Shown here piece after piece: positions 45,201 to 58,234 of a DNA stretch of 64,000 nt. The notes beneath the pieces are model-generated. The model saw nothing but the letters and a program-made list of their open reading frames with translations, did no database searches and was not told the origin of the DNA. The translations under genes and the position numbers were made by a program. Every line of letters begins with the position of its first letter. Position 1 is the stretch's first letter. This DNA comes from Microglena sp. YARC. Its lineage: Eukaryota > Chlorophyta > Chlorophyceae > Chlamydomonadales > Chlamydomonadaceae. The stretch lies in assembly GCA_022414725.1 (NCBI GenBank), contig CM039462.1, forward strand, positions 60,491,428-60,555,427, read 5' to 3'.

Positions 45201-47643
45201 GATAACATGCTACTAGTAGTACCTATGGCATGTAGCAGGATAACATGCTACTAGTAGTACCTATGGCATGTAGCAGGATAACATGCTACTAGTACTACTA
45301 TGGCATGTAGCAGGATAACATGCTACTAGTACTACTATGGCAATGTAGCAGGATAACATGCTACTAGTAGCTACCTATGGCATGTAGCAGGATAACATGC
45401 TACTAGTAGGCATGTAGCAGGATAACATGCTACTAGTACTACCTATGGCATGTAGCAGGATACATGCTACTAGTAGTACCTATGGCATGTAGCAGGATAA
45501 GCATGCTACTAGTACTACCTAGGCATGTAGCAGGATAACATGCTACTAGTACTACCTATGGCATGTAGCAGGATAACATGCTACTAGTACTACCTATGGC
45601 ATGTAGCAGGATTAACATGCTACTAGTACTACCTATGGGCATGTAGCAGGATAACATGCTACTAGTACTACCTATGGCATGTAGCAGGATAACATGCTAC
45701 TAGTACTACCTATGGCATGTAGCAGGATAACATGCTACTAGTACTACCTATGGCATGTAGCAGGATAACATGCTACTAGTAGTACTATGGCATGTAGCAG
45801 GATAACATGCTACTAGTAGTACCTATGGCATGTAGCAGGATAACATGCTACTAGTAGTACCTATGGCATGTAGCAGGATAACATGCTACTAGTTACTACC
45901 TATGGCATGTAGCAGGATAACATGCTACTAGTACTACCTATGGCATGTAGCAGGATAACATGCTACTAGTACTACCTATGGCATGTTAGCAGGATAACAT
46001 GCTACTAGTACTACCTATGGCATGTAGCAGGATAACATGCTACTAGTACTACCTATGGCATGTAGCAGGATAACATGCTACTAGTACTACCTATGGCATG
46101 TAGCAGGATAACATGCTACTAGTACTACCTATGGCATGTAGCAGGATAACATGCTACTAGTACTACTATGGCATGTAGCAGGATAACATGCTACTAGTAG
46201 TACCTATGGCATGTAGCAGGATAACATGCTACTAGTACTACCTATGGCATGTAGCAGGATAACATGCTACTAGTACTACCTATGGCATGTAGCAGGATAA
46301 CATGCTACTAGTACTACCTATGGCATGTAGCAGGATAACATGCTACTAGTAGTACCTATGGCATGTAGCAGGATAACATGCTACTAGTAGTACCTATGGC
46401 ATGTAGCAGGATAACATGCTACTAGTAGTACCTATGGCATGTAGCAGGATAACATGCTACTAGTAGTACCTATGGCATGTAGCAGGATAACATGCTACTA
46501 GTAGTACTATGGCAATGTAGCAGGATAACATGCTACTAGTACTACCTATGGCATGTAGCAGGATAACATGCTACTAGTACTACCTATGGCATGTAGCAGG
46601 ATAACATGCTACTAGTACTACCTATGGCATGTAGCAGGATAACATGCTACTAGTACTACCTATGGCATGTAGCAGGATAACATGCTACTAGTAGTACCTA
46701 TGGCATGTAGCAGGATAACATGCTACTAGTACTACCTATGGCATGTAGCAGGATAACATGCTACTAGTACTACCTATGGCATGTAGCAGGATAACATGCT
46801 ACTAGTACTACCTATGGCATGTAGCAGGATAACATGCTACTAGTAGTACCTATGGCATGTAGCAGGATAACATGCTACTAGTAGTACCTATGGCATGTAG
46901 CAGGATAACATGCTACTAGTATACCTATGGCATGTAGCAGGATAACATGCTACTAGTACTACCTATGGCATGTAGCAGGATAACATGCTACTAGTACTAC
47001 CTATGGCATGTAGCAGGATAACATGCTACTAGTAGTACCTATGGCATGTAGCAGGATAACATGCTACTGGTAGTACCTATGGCATGTAGCAGGATAACAT
47101 GCTACTGGTAGTACCTATGGCATGTAGCAGGATAACATGCTGCTAGTACTACCTATGGCATGTAGCAGGATAACATGCTACTAGTACTACCTATGGCATG
47201 TAGCAGGATAACATGCTACTAGTACTACCTATGGTATGTAGCAGGATAACATGCTACTAGTAGTACCTATGGCATGTAGCAGGATAACATGCTACTAGTA
47301 GTACCTATGGCATGTAGCAGGATAACATGCTACTAGTAGTACCTATGGCATGTAGCAGGATAACATGCTACTAGTACTACCTATGGCATGTAGCAGGATA
47401 ACATGCTTCTAGTACTACCTATGGCATGTAGCAGGATAACATGCTACTAGTACTACCTATGGCATGTAGCAGGATAACATGCTACTAGTACTACCTATGG
47501 CATGTAGCAGGATAACATGCTACTAGTACTACCTATGGCATGTAGCAGGATAACATGCTTCTAGTACTACCTATGGCATGTAGCAGGATAACATGCTACT
47601 AGTAGTACCTATGGCATGTAGCAGGATAACATGCTACTAGTAT
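36215..47643. repeat. 38-bp satellite array, about 300 units
   Basis: A 38-bp unit repeats head to tail from the gap to 47643, where it ends abruptly in GTATCTTGGATG. Each unit carries a stem GTAGCA/TGCTAC with an 8-base loop and the palindromes TACTAGTA and AGTACT. A common variant has GTAGTACC for GTACTACC, clustered in runs (for example 44400-45300 and 46320-46510), which points to local duplication of blocks. From 36215 to about 39500 nearly every unit has indels; past 43000 most are perfect. No gene is encoded. Confidence 0.95.
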
Positions 47644-47796
47644 CTTGGATGTCTAAATTTTCAAATTTCATTTTTCATTTTAGGTGTAAATACTAGGGAG
47701 TGATCACGCCCTCCTCTCTGGGCCCTCTGATACCTTGCTTTACAAAATGGCCGCTGGTTCATTTCTGGGGACTCTCCTCGTTGGTTGGGTCCAGCG
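47644..47796. other. unique sequence right of the satellite
   Basis: An AT-rich stretch (47650-47690) then ordinary sequence. Nothing coding seen. Confidence 0.4.
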
Positions 47797-47976
47797 CCTA
47801 GGACCAGGGTAATTCAAAGCGCGCGCTTTTGCGCTTTTGAGCGCTGACTTTTTGCAACCCTTTGTGGGCGCAGCTAGCAATTTTGGCGCTGTTTGCACTA
47901 CAAAGCGCAGTTGATTTGTTTTCAAGTGTGCTAAAGCGCTGGTCAATTGGGCCATTTGAAGTACCCTGCCTAGGAC
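47797..47976. mobile_element. hAT-type MITE copy 2 with its 8-bp target duplication
   Basis: The element is 47805-47968 (164 bp), with ends CAGGGTAATTCAAA and TTTGAAGTACCCTG and the duplication CCTAGGAC on both sides (47797-47804, 47969-47976). It is the reverse complement of copy 1 in orientation, shares its AAAGCGCGCGCTTT and GCGCTGACTTTTTG blocks, and is about 30 bp shorter inside. Confidence 0.85.
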
Positions 47977-49212
47977 GTCACCACAAGCGCCGTGGGAAAA
48001 TGGGCAGAGAGTGTTGGCTATCGGAGCGACAGGTTAAGCTTTCTGGAGTGTTATATCGTGAGTACTGACACAGAGAAGGGACTAGGGCAACGTATGCTTA
48101 CATGCGTGATACCATGTCAGGCGACATTGCAGGTATAAGAAAGGAAAGGCGACAGTACCTCAGTGCCGGCCCCAACGGGTAGTGGCACTACAGCGGAAGC
48201 TACCAGGCGGAGAGCCTGGCGCACTAAGACACTCTAGCTGGACCGGGAGAACCGGTCTATAACAACAGGTGGCACCGGCATGGCAACTAACAGAACGAAG
48301 CCAGGGTTGACGACTGGGCCATGGTTTCTTGTTTGAAGTGGTCGGTCAAACGGACATTGGAGGGGGTGACCCTGGGAGATCCCGCCCCCAGAAGGGGGGG
48401 CTCTGCCAAACAACAATCCGCTTAGTTTACCCCCTGGGTTCCGTGGGTACCACAAATTCGCACGGGGGGAACTTAGACTTGGAAGATGGTGAGCAGCCCA
48501 GAGTTGGCTGAGAATTCTTGTAACAATCCAATACAATTAGAAAAGACAATCTCTGCTAGGAAATCCCAGGATGCCCACATGTACCTCTCATGTGCAATCC
48601 CAATTTGGAAGGCCTTGATAAGTGACCTCTGTTTATCAATGATTGCTTGAAGAAATTTGATCAAACATGTTTTGAAAACAAGTTTCTAAATTTACTTGAA
48701 TTTAGTTGGTGTTACAGACGAAGAAGACAACGAGCAGCCTTATAGAAGGCTGCAGCCATGTAGCCAAGTTCACGTACATCTCATGTTACACTCCAGGCAT
48801 TGCCACACAACTTCAAGAAAACACACAACATACACCCCAATGCATTTATGTAACTTGTCCTACCGCTGGACTGTAACCTACATACAAACACATAGATGTT
48901 ACATAAATACAGAATATCACTACTTCTAGTCAAGAGGCATCCAACTCGGGTGTAGGGACTCGCCCAATGTGGAACCATTAAAACCAATTATAGAACTCTC
49001 AGTACATGCGCCTAGGTTGAGGCACATAAATACAAGTACACACGCACACACTAACACCTCAGTCTGCTGCCAAGGCTATAATCTGCTTAGTGAGCCAGTA
49101 CCCCATGCGCAGAAGACGATTAGGCCAGGCCTTACCAACACAAGCACATCGGGCCCACTCTGTCTCCTGCTCGGTTGCTCTTGCTCAGCTTTCTCATTTT
49201 TTTGTACAAGAA
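47977..49212. other. intergenic sequence
   Basis: No supported gene. A minus frame 48473-48664 (63 residues) has natural-looking composition (AFQIGIAHERYMWASWDF) but no partner or recognised family. A block at 48860-48890 (CGCTGGACTGTAACCTACAT) recurs at 52678-52700, probably a dispersed repeat. Confidence 0.4.
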
Positions 49213-49367
49213 GGATTTTCGCCTCAAAGGGTGGGTCTTTGTGCGCCAGCCCCAGACTCAAGGATTTTCGCCTCCAAGGGTGGGTCTTTGTGCGCCAGCC
49301 CCACACTCAAGGATTTTCGCCTCAAAGGGAGGGTCTTGGTGCGCCAGCCCCAGACTCAAGGATTTTG
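49213..49367. repeat. 49-bp tandem repeat, about 3.2 units
   Basis: Units begin GGATTTTCGCCTC at 49213, 49262 and 49311 and include TGCGCCAGCCCCA. Open in several frames by chance. It lies about 200 bp beyond the 3' end of NDC1. Confidence 0.8.
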
Positions 49368-49558
49368 TCGATGTGATCGGCAGAGTCACCCCTACATAGC
49401 GAAGGAGTAGGTGCCTGTAGGTCGAGCGTGAGATGCCAACCCACAGCCAATCACAACTGCACCACTGTGGTAACTGTTTAACCCTTCTGCAATCAACATA
49501 CCCTAGTCTGACTGCCCAGCCACCCATGTCTAGTTAGGCAACACCAACTACCCCAAAC

Positions 49559-49681
49559 TTGCTTACTTCCTTGAACCCCTCGACATATCTGATGCCAGGC
49601 TGGCAGCCTTCGAGAGCCAGCTTACTTGCTTGACCCCCTCGACATATCTGATGCCAGGCTGGCAGCCTTCGAGAGCCAGTT
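49559..49681. repeat. tandem duplication of the NDC1 stop-codon region, two ~61-bp units
   Basis: Units at about 49559-49620 and 49621-49681 share CTCGACATATCTGATGCCAG and GCAGCCTTCGAGAGCCAG. The right unit encodes the last ~19 residues and the TAA of NDC1; the left unit lies in the 3' untranslated region. Confidence 0.85.
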
Positions 49682-49841
49682 TGAAGCTACACTGATGCGC
49701 TGCTCGTTAGTGGGTTGGCGGTACAGGTAGGCAGCACGACGGATGGCAGATGCAATGGGTCCCTCAATTGTGACGCCGTTCTCAGGGTCTGAGTCATCCA
49801 GACGAAGGCCAGCTGCATCCAACAGGGGGCCCAGGGGAGAG
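49622..49841 (-). CDS. NDC1: NDC1 exon i (last)
   Basis: 220 nt ending in TAA at 49622-49624. Encodes NGVTIEGPIASAIRRAAYLY, RQPTNEQR and a C-terminal tail. Acceptor CTTTGCAG; the AG left by exon h plus C gives Ser, so exons h and i join in frame. Confidence 0.85.
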
Positions 49842-52800
49842 CTGCAAAGGCACAGTGAGGAACAAGACAACGGGTTAGATAGATAGTTACAGTCCAGGGG
49901 TGGACCAAATAGGCGCAAGGGACTTGCCCAGCCATGACAGAGGGGCTATAAAGAAAAAACATTGACGAACACAAGGACAAGAGCAAGGAGCTGCCTAGAT
50001 GCTGCTTCGCAAAGCCCAATTAAGTACCAGCGAGCTTGACTTACCTTTTCAAAGTCTTCTTGAAGGGTAGGATAAGGGGCGACAGCCACAAGAACAAGGG
50101 AAATGAGCTGCCTAAGAACTGCTGCACACAGCCCAATTAAGAAATAGCGAGGTTGACTTACATTTTCAGAGCCATCTTCAAGGGTAGGGGTAGGGGCAAC
50201 AGCCGCAAGGACAAGGGATAGGAGCTGCCTAGACGCTGCTGTGCGTAGCCCAATTAAGTAACAGCGACCTTGACTTACCTTTGCAGAATCTTCTTCAAGG
50301 GTACGGGTAGTGGTAAGGGCAACAGCTGCAAGGACAAGGGAAAGGAGCTGCCTAGACTCTGATGCGCATAGCTCAATAAAGTAACAGCGAACTTGACTTG
50401 CCTTTTCAAAGACATATTCAAGGGTAAGGGTAGTGGTAAGGGCAACAGCTGCAAGGACAAGGGAAAGGAGCTGCCTAGACATGTAGCCCAATACAGTAAC
50501 AGCAATCTTGACTTACCTTATCAAAGTCTTCTTGAAGGGTAGGAGTAGTGGTAGGGGCAACAGCCGCAAGGACAAGGGAAAGGAGCTGCCTAGATGCTGC
50601 TTCGCGTATCCCAATTAAGTTACAGCAACTTGACTTACCTTTTCAAAGTCATCTTCAAAGGTAGGGGTAGGAGCAACAGCCGCAAGGACAAGGGAAAGGA
50701 GCTGCCTAGACGCTGCTGCGCAAAGCCCAATCAAGTAACAGCAAGGTTGACTTACCTTTTCAGAGTCATCTTTAAGGGAATGGGTAAGGGCAGGGGCAAT
50801 GCGACAGCTGCATTCCCCAAGTCCCCAAGTGACATCATATTCCCCAGGTGCTGGTAACGGAAGGGGAGCAGAGGGCGCTTGTTGATGGAAGCCCACAAGT
50901 TCCAAGCAACATAGTCAGCCTGTTGGAAAGCTACCTGAAATCAAGCAAGTAAAGTGTGAACCAGTATGTCTGTTTGTTAGTTTGTGTGAGAGTGTTGTGG
51001 CAGAGCAAGGGGAGCAGTGGGCGCTAATTGGTGGAGGCCCACCGGTTTCAAGCAACATAGCCAGCCTGCTGGAAAGCTACTGAACGCAAGCAAGGAATGT
51101 GTGTCAGTATGTTTGTTTATTAGTTTGTGTGTTGTGGCAGAGCAAGGGGAGCCGAGGGCGCTCAAAGGTGGGAGACCACCGGTTTCAAGCAACATAGCCA
51201 GCCTGCTGGAAAGCTACCTGAACGCAAGCAAGGAATGTGTGTCAGTATGTTTGTTTATTAGTTTGTGTGTTGTGGCAGAGCAAGGGGAGCCGAGGGCGCT
51301 CAAAGGTGGGAGACCACCGGTTCCAAGCAACATAGCCAGCCTGCTGGAAAGCTACCTGAACGCAAGCAAGGAAAACATGTGCCAGTGTGTTTATTTCCAA
51401 GATCGTGTGAGAGTGTTGTGACAGAGCAAGGGGAGCGAAAGGAGCTTGTTGGTGGAGGCCTACAGATTACAAGCAACATAGTCAGCCTTCTGAATAGCTA
51501 CCTGAACTGAAGCAAGGAAAGCGGGTGTCAGTATGTTAGTTTGTGTGTGTGTTGTGGCAAAGCGAGGGGATCTATTTGATGGGAGCCCAAAATTCAGCCT
51601 GCTTCCCTACTTTGGATGTGTGTTCGTGTGCACATGTGGATGTGTCTGTGTTTGTCAGGGTAGCCAGATGTGCGTAGGAAATTGCTACACCTTGAATGTG
51701 GATGTTTGTGTGTGTGAGTGTGTGTGTCAGTCCAGCTAAAGCTAGATATACGAGGGGGACTCGACCAACTTTTAAAAAGGCCAACTACCACTTCCACCCA
51801 CACCAACCCTTGCAGCCTATCTGGGGTAGTGGTTAGAATGTAAACAGATGCCAGGTGGCATGGCTTGAGGAAAATCAACCATGAGGGTCAAGCCATTTCA
51901 ACCAACAACTGTTTCTGTTTTGGGCTACACATGGAAACTTCCAGCCAGCTCCATTAACCAACCACTGCGCCAAGCCCAAAGCTTTCAGCTGTTTTGGAAT
52001 CTCTGTCATGCCAGCTTTCAGACTCACTAGTTGGCTTCAGGTTTGGCCCAAGGACGGGGGAGAGGAGCTACCCAGAAGCTGCAACGGATAGCCCCAAAAC
52101 AAAACAGTGCAACCCAGATCAAGCCATGCAGCTTATCTGGCATAATATTCGACTCCCACTCCTACTGCTGCTACACACCTGAGCTGTGGCTGCCAGTGGC
52201 ATGCCCGAGGAGGAAGAGTCCTCTGGGCCAGCTACCGACACATCCCCACATGCAAAGATCCTATGCTGATCCGCAACTCTCAGCGTAACCTCCTGCAGGC
52301 GAGAAATTAAAAGTTTCAGTTTGTACGCGATTGAGTTAATAAAATGAGAATTAATTGAACTACCTTGGGTATTCAAATGTCCCCGTTTTAATGAATGGCT
52401 CAATGGCAGAGCTCCTTGAACGAAGAAGGTGCCGGGTCCAAATCCCCATGGGTGCGCTTGGGTGTTCGTGGTCACTGTCAACCACCATGGTAGCTTTGTC
52501 CAGGTAAAGTAGCAGCCCGTCCCCCACCGCTGTAAGATGGGGCTCCCTTAATAGCATGCCCCACCAGGTAGGAACATAACATTAAAACCGATTGTTTGGG
52601 GTTCAGTTCATCAGTACTTTTTCTTTTTAAGCCCTTCCTAAACGGTTGGGCAAGTCTCTTAAGCCTATTTAGCCTACCCCTGGACTGTAACATACATGCA
52701 TGCATACATACATACATACATACAACATAATGCAGGACTAGTGCTACCTTCAAGAAACACCTCATTCCAATGCAGCTAACAGCTTTGGGCTTGCCCTAAT

Positions 52801-53708
52801 GGCTGGCTACTGGAGCTGGCTGGAAGATGCCATGCTAACCCAAAAACTAAACAGAGGTGGTGTGCGGTGGTGTGTGTGGTGGTGGTGTGTGTGGTGTTCG
52901 GTGTGTGTGGTGTGTGTGGTAATGTCCCACCCACCGACCCACCCACCGTCATAATCTTGCCATTGTCAGTGGTGGGCAATGGAAATCCCTTCCTAACCGC
53001 AGTTGGCTTGGTCACGGGGCTCTGGCCAGCCGTCCAGAGCACCAGGTCTGCTGCCTGGATAGTGGTCTCTGCAAGACAGGAACACAGTCAGGGGTGTTAG
53101 TTTTTGCAGGAAAACTCCATCATTGCACACATGCACACACACACACACACACAAACTCCTTCACAGGTCTGCTGCCTGGGTAGAGGTCTCTGCCAGGACA
53201 TGAACAGGGTCAGGGGTGTTAGTTCACATTGTGCAGGTCACTGTTTCCAAAAACAACTCCATCATTGCATCCTTGCACACACACAAACTCATTTCTGCCT
53301 GGGTAGAGGTCTCTGCCAGAACAGGGTCAGGGGTGTTAATTCGCAATCCGCAAGTCACTGTTTCTTACTTTTTGCTGACAAACTCCATCATTGCACCCCT
53401 GCACACACACACACACAAACTCATTCACATATGCACAGATGCCTGGGTAGAGGTCTCTGCCAGAACATGAACAGGGCCAGGGGTGTTAGTTCGCAATCCG
53501 CAAGTCACTGTTCCTTATTTTTTGCTGGCAAGCTCCGTCATTGCACCCCTGCACACACACACACACACACACACACAAACTTATTCACATATGCACAGAT
53601 GCCTGGGTAGAGGTCTCTGCCAGAACATGAACAGGGCCAGGGGTGTTAGTTCGCAATCCGCAAGTCACTGTTCCTTATTTTTTGCTGGCAAGCTCCGTCA
53701 TTGCACCC

Positions 53709-53745
<37 letters not shown>

Positions 53746-56700
53746 TATTCACATATGCACAGATGCCTGGGTAGAGGTCTCTGCCTGAACATGAACAGGG
53801 TCAGGGGTGTTAGTTCGCATTGTGCAGGTCACTGTTTCTTATTTTTTGCTGACAAACTCCATCATTGCACACTTGTGCATGCGCACACACACAAACATGT
53901 ACATACAAAAAATTATTCACATACACAAACACATGTACACACTGCTGCCAGGGTGGCTCACACACGTACACACTGCTGCCTGGGTGGCTCACACACGTAC
54001 ACACTGCTGCCTGGGTGGCTCACACACGTACACACTGCTGCCAGGGTGGCTCACACACGTACACAAACACCATCGCCACATCATATACAAGCTCTCTCAA
54101 ACACATATGCATACACACAAACTCAAACATACACACCAAGCAGCTTGCTCCATCTCTCATCTCCAACTCCACGTCACACACACACAACTTCTCTCTCTCA
54201 AATACACAAACTCACACATACACAACAAGCAGCTCGCACCATCTCCCATCTACATCTCCACATCAGACAAATACAACTTCTCTCTCACACACACATGCAC
54301 ACACACAAAAACTCACACATACGCAAACACACGAAGCAGCTCGCACCATCTCGCATCTGGATTTCCACATCACACACATACAAACTCTCTCTCTCACATA
54401 TGCACACACACAAACTCTCTCACGCACGTCACACGCATACAATCTCTATCTCTCACACACACAAACTCACACACATGCAAACTGACACATACACAAACAC
54501 ACCAAGCAGCTCGTACCATCTCCCATCTGCATCTCCACATCACATACATACAACTTCTCTCTCTCACACACATGCACACAAAAAAATGCACGCACACATA
54601 CACACACAAAATCACATATACACAAACACACACATATGCATGCACACACTTACTCACACATACAAATGCACACACTTAAACTGACACTTACGCAAACACA
54701 CCAAGCAGCTCGCACCATTTCCCATCTACATGTCCACACCACTCACATACAACTTCTCTCTCACACACACATGCACACTTACACAAAATTACACCGACAC
54801 AAACTCACAAATACACATTCACACACACACAAACTCACACATACACAAACAAACTCATACATACAAAAATGCACACCAAGCAGCTCTCACCATCTCCCAT
54901 CTGCATCTCCACATCACGCACACCCACACAAACACACCAAGCAGCCCGCACCATCTCCCATCTGCGTGTCCACACCACATTCATACAATTTTTCTCTCTC
55001 ACACACACATGCACACATACACAAACACACACAAACTCACACATACATGCACACACTTACTCACACACACACAAACACACACAAAATCATACATACACAA
55101 ATACACACCAAGCAGCTCTCACCATCTCCCATCTGCATCTCTACATCACACACACACCTCACACACAAAATCACACATACACAGACAAACCCACACAAAC
55201 ACACCAAGCAGCTCGCACCTTCGCCCATCTGCATCTCCACATCACACACATAAACAAACACACCAAGCTCCACATCTCCACATCACACACATAAACATAC
55301 ACAGACAAACCCACACAAACACACCAAGCAGCTCTCACCCTCTCCTATCTGCATCTCCACATCACAGCTCGTTGCTAGACGCCCTCCACTGGCTGCTGTC
55401 AGTCCTTTCACCTTGGCACCTGAACTCATGTGAATTTCATGTATTGGTTGATGATGATGATGATGATAATGATGATGATGTCGACAGTGTTGGTTGTGAT
55501 GATGATTCTGATGACTTTGTTGGTTATGTTGATGTTGATCATGATGTCCTTTCACCTTGTACAGTGTTGGAGGTTGGATGTTGATGTTGGAGGTTGGATA
55601 TTGACGTTGGAGGTTGGATGTTGATGTTGGAGGTTGGATGTTGATGTTGGAGGTTGGATGTTGATGTTGGAGGTTGGATGTTGATGTTGGAGGTTGGATG
55701 TTGATGTTGGAGGTTGGATGTTGATGTTGGAGGTTGGATGTTGATGTTGATGTTGGAGGTTGGATGTTGATGTTGGAGGTTGGATGTTGATGTTGGAGGT
55801 TGGATGTTGATGTTGGAGGTTGGATGTTGATGTTGGAGGTTGGATGTTGATGTTGGAGGTTGGATGTTGATGTTGGAGGTTGGATGTTGATGTTGGAGGT
55901 TGGATGTTGATGTTGGAGGTTGGATGTTGATGTTGGAGGTTGGATGTTGATGTTGGAGGTTGGATGTTGATGTTGGAGGTTGGATGTTGATGTTGGAGGT
56001 TGGATGTTGATGTTGGAGGTTGGATGTTGATGTTGGAGGTTGGATGTTGATGTTGGAGGTTGGATGTTGATGTTGGAGGTTGGATGTTGAGGTTGGATGT
56101 TGATGTTGGAGGTTGGATGTTGATGTTGGAGGTTGGATGTTGATGTTGGAGGTTGGATGTTGATGTTGGAGGTTGGATGTTGATGTTGGAGGTTGGATGT
56201 TGATGTTGGAGGTTGGATGTTGATATTGGAGGTTGGATGTTGATGTTGGAGGTTGGATGTTGATGTTGGAGGTTGGATGTTGATGTTGGAGGTTGGATGT
56301 TGATGTTGGAGGTTGGATGTTGATGTTGGAGGTTGGATGTTAATGTTGGAGGTTGGATGTTGATGTTGGAGGTTGGATGTTGATGTTGGAGGTTGGATGT
56401 TGATGTTGGAGGTTGGATGTTGATGTTGATGATGGCTATGTTGATGTTGATCATGATGTCCTTTCACCTTGGCACCTGGACACATGTGAAAAGCATTTAT
56501 TTATTGATGATGATGATGATGATGATAATGATGATGATGCTTATCTCGACAGTGTTGGTTATGTTGATGTTGATGATGATGATAATGATGAAAACTAAGA
56601 TGGTTATGTCCGTGTTGATGTATCTGCCGTCAGCCCTGTCACCTTGGCACCTAGACTCATTTCCAAAGAAGGTATGTTTGATGATGATGAGGAGGAGGAT

Positions 56701-58050
56701 GTTGGCGATTTTAACAATGTTAAGGACGACTGTTACAACAGGAAATGTTGGGGTTCAAAGACATGCACACATGCTCGCTCGCACGCACACATCACCCTCA
56801 TCTTCCCCCCCCCCACACACACACCCCCAATACCCATCACTACCACCACCACTCATTACCCACATACACACACCCCATACAAACACGCTTACACTAAATT
56901 CCCCCATACAAACACCTCCCATACACAAACCCCATACACCAAATTCACCCCATACAAACACCCCCATACACTAAATTCCCCTCATACAAACACCTTCCAT
57001 ACACAAACCCCATACACCAAATCCCCCCCATACAAACACCCCCATATAAGCACCTCCATACACTAAATTCCCACCCATACAAACACCCCCCATACACACA
57101 CCTCTCATGATACAGACACCAAGCTTAGTCAGCACTTTCTGGGATGTCTCCCTCTGTCCTGCTGGACAGCCCCCCAGGATACCCACACATGTTGTCACAA
57201 GCTGTACATTGGCATTTCCACCCATCATCACCTTGTCTCCCATACATACAACTGCAGTACCCCCACCGGCCATCCCACTTACAAGTACACTCACAACCAT
57301 TCAATCCCCCACCCCCACCCCCCCTCCCCCATACAAACACACACAACACCCCCACCAGCCCCCACACATCCACGTACACTCACAACCACTCCCCACCCAC
57401 CCCATACACACACACACACCTGTAATGATGGAGACGCCAAGCTTGGCCAGCATCTGCCTGGATGCCTCCCTCTGTCCAGCTGGACAGCCCCCCAGAATGC
57501 CACCCGATGGTGCTACTAGCTGGACATTGGCCTTCCCATCTGCCATCTTGGCAACAGAGGCAGTTAACTCAACACCAGCATAGCCGGCACCCACTACTGT
57601 GATGGTGCCACCGTTGTTGTTGCTGCAGATGGTCTCAACTGTCTCCTTCACCTGTGTGGGGGTTGGGTTGGGTTGGGTTGGGGGTTGGGTTGGGTTGGGT
57701 TGGGTTGGGTTGGGTTGGGTTGGGGGGGGGGGGGGGGGGAGTGGTTGAATGGTTGTGTGTGTGTGAGTGTGAGTGCCATGACCGTGCCATCATTGTTGTT
57801 GCTGCAGATGGTCTCAAATGTCTCCTTCACCCGTGCGTGTGTTCGTGTTGGTGTTGGTGGGAAGGGAGTGGTTGAGTGCGTTGAATGTGGTGGTGGTGGT
57901 GGTGGTGGTGGTGGGAAGATGATTTAGTGGTTGAGTGGTTGTGTGTGTGTTTGTGTGCGTCTGAGTGCCTTGACCATGCCAATTTTGTTGTTGCTGCAGA
58001 TGGTCTCAACTGTCTCCTTTGTCTGTGTGTCTGCGTGTTGGTGTGTGTGA

Positions 58051-58083
<33 letters not shown>

Positions 58084-58194
58084 TTGTGTGTGTGTGTGAG
58101 AGAGAGTTTGTGTGCGTATGTGAGAGAGTGTGTGTGTGTGTGTGAGAGAGGGAGTTGTGTGTGTATGTTTGTGTATGTGTGAGAGAGAGTGTTG

Positions 58195-58234
<40 letters not shown>

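Noticed and set aside
36215..47643. CRISPR array (38-bp direct repeats)
   Set aside because: No spacers; units are contiguous, and the context is eukaryotic.
52867..53100. Short plus frame opposite exon f (CVVVCVVFG...)
   Set aside because: Antisense to a well-supported NDC1 exon and a GT repeat.
53701..54684. Plus-strand frames of 206-327 residues rich in His and Thr
   Set aside because: CA-repeat tracts read as THTHTH; they lie antisense in an NDC1 intron.
55283..56485. 400-residue minus-strand open frame (NIQPPTSTSN repeats)
   Set aside because: It is the 20-bp minisatellite read through all phases, inside an intron of NDC1; no start context or conserved domain.
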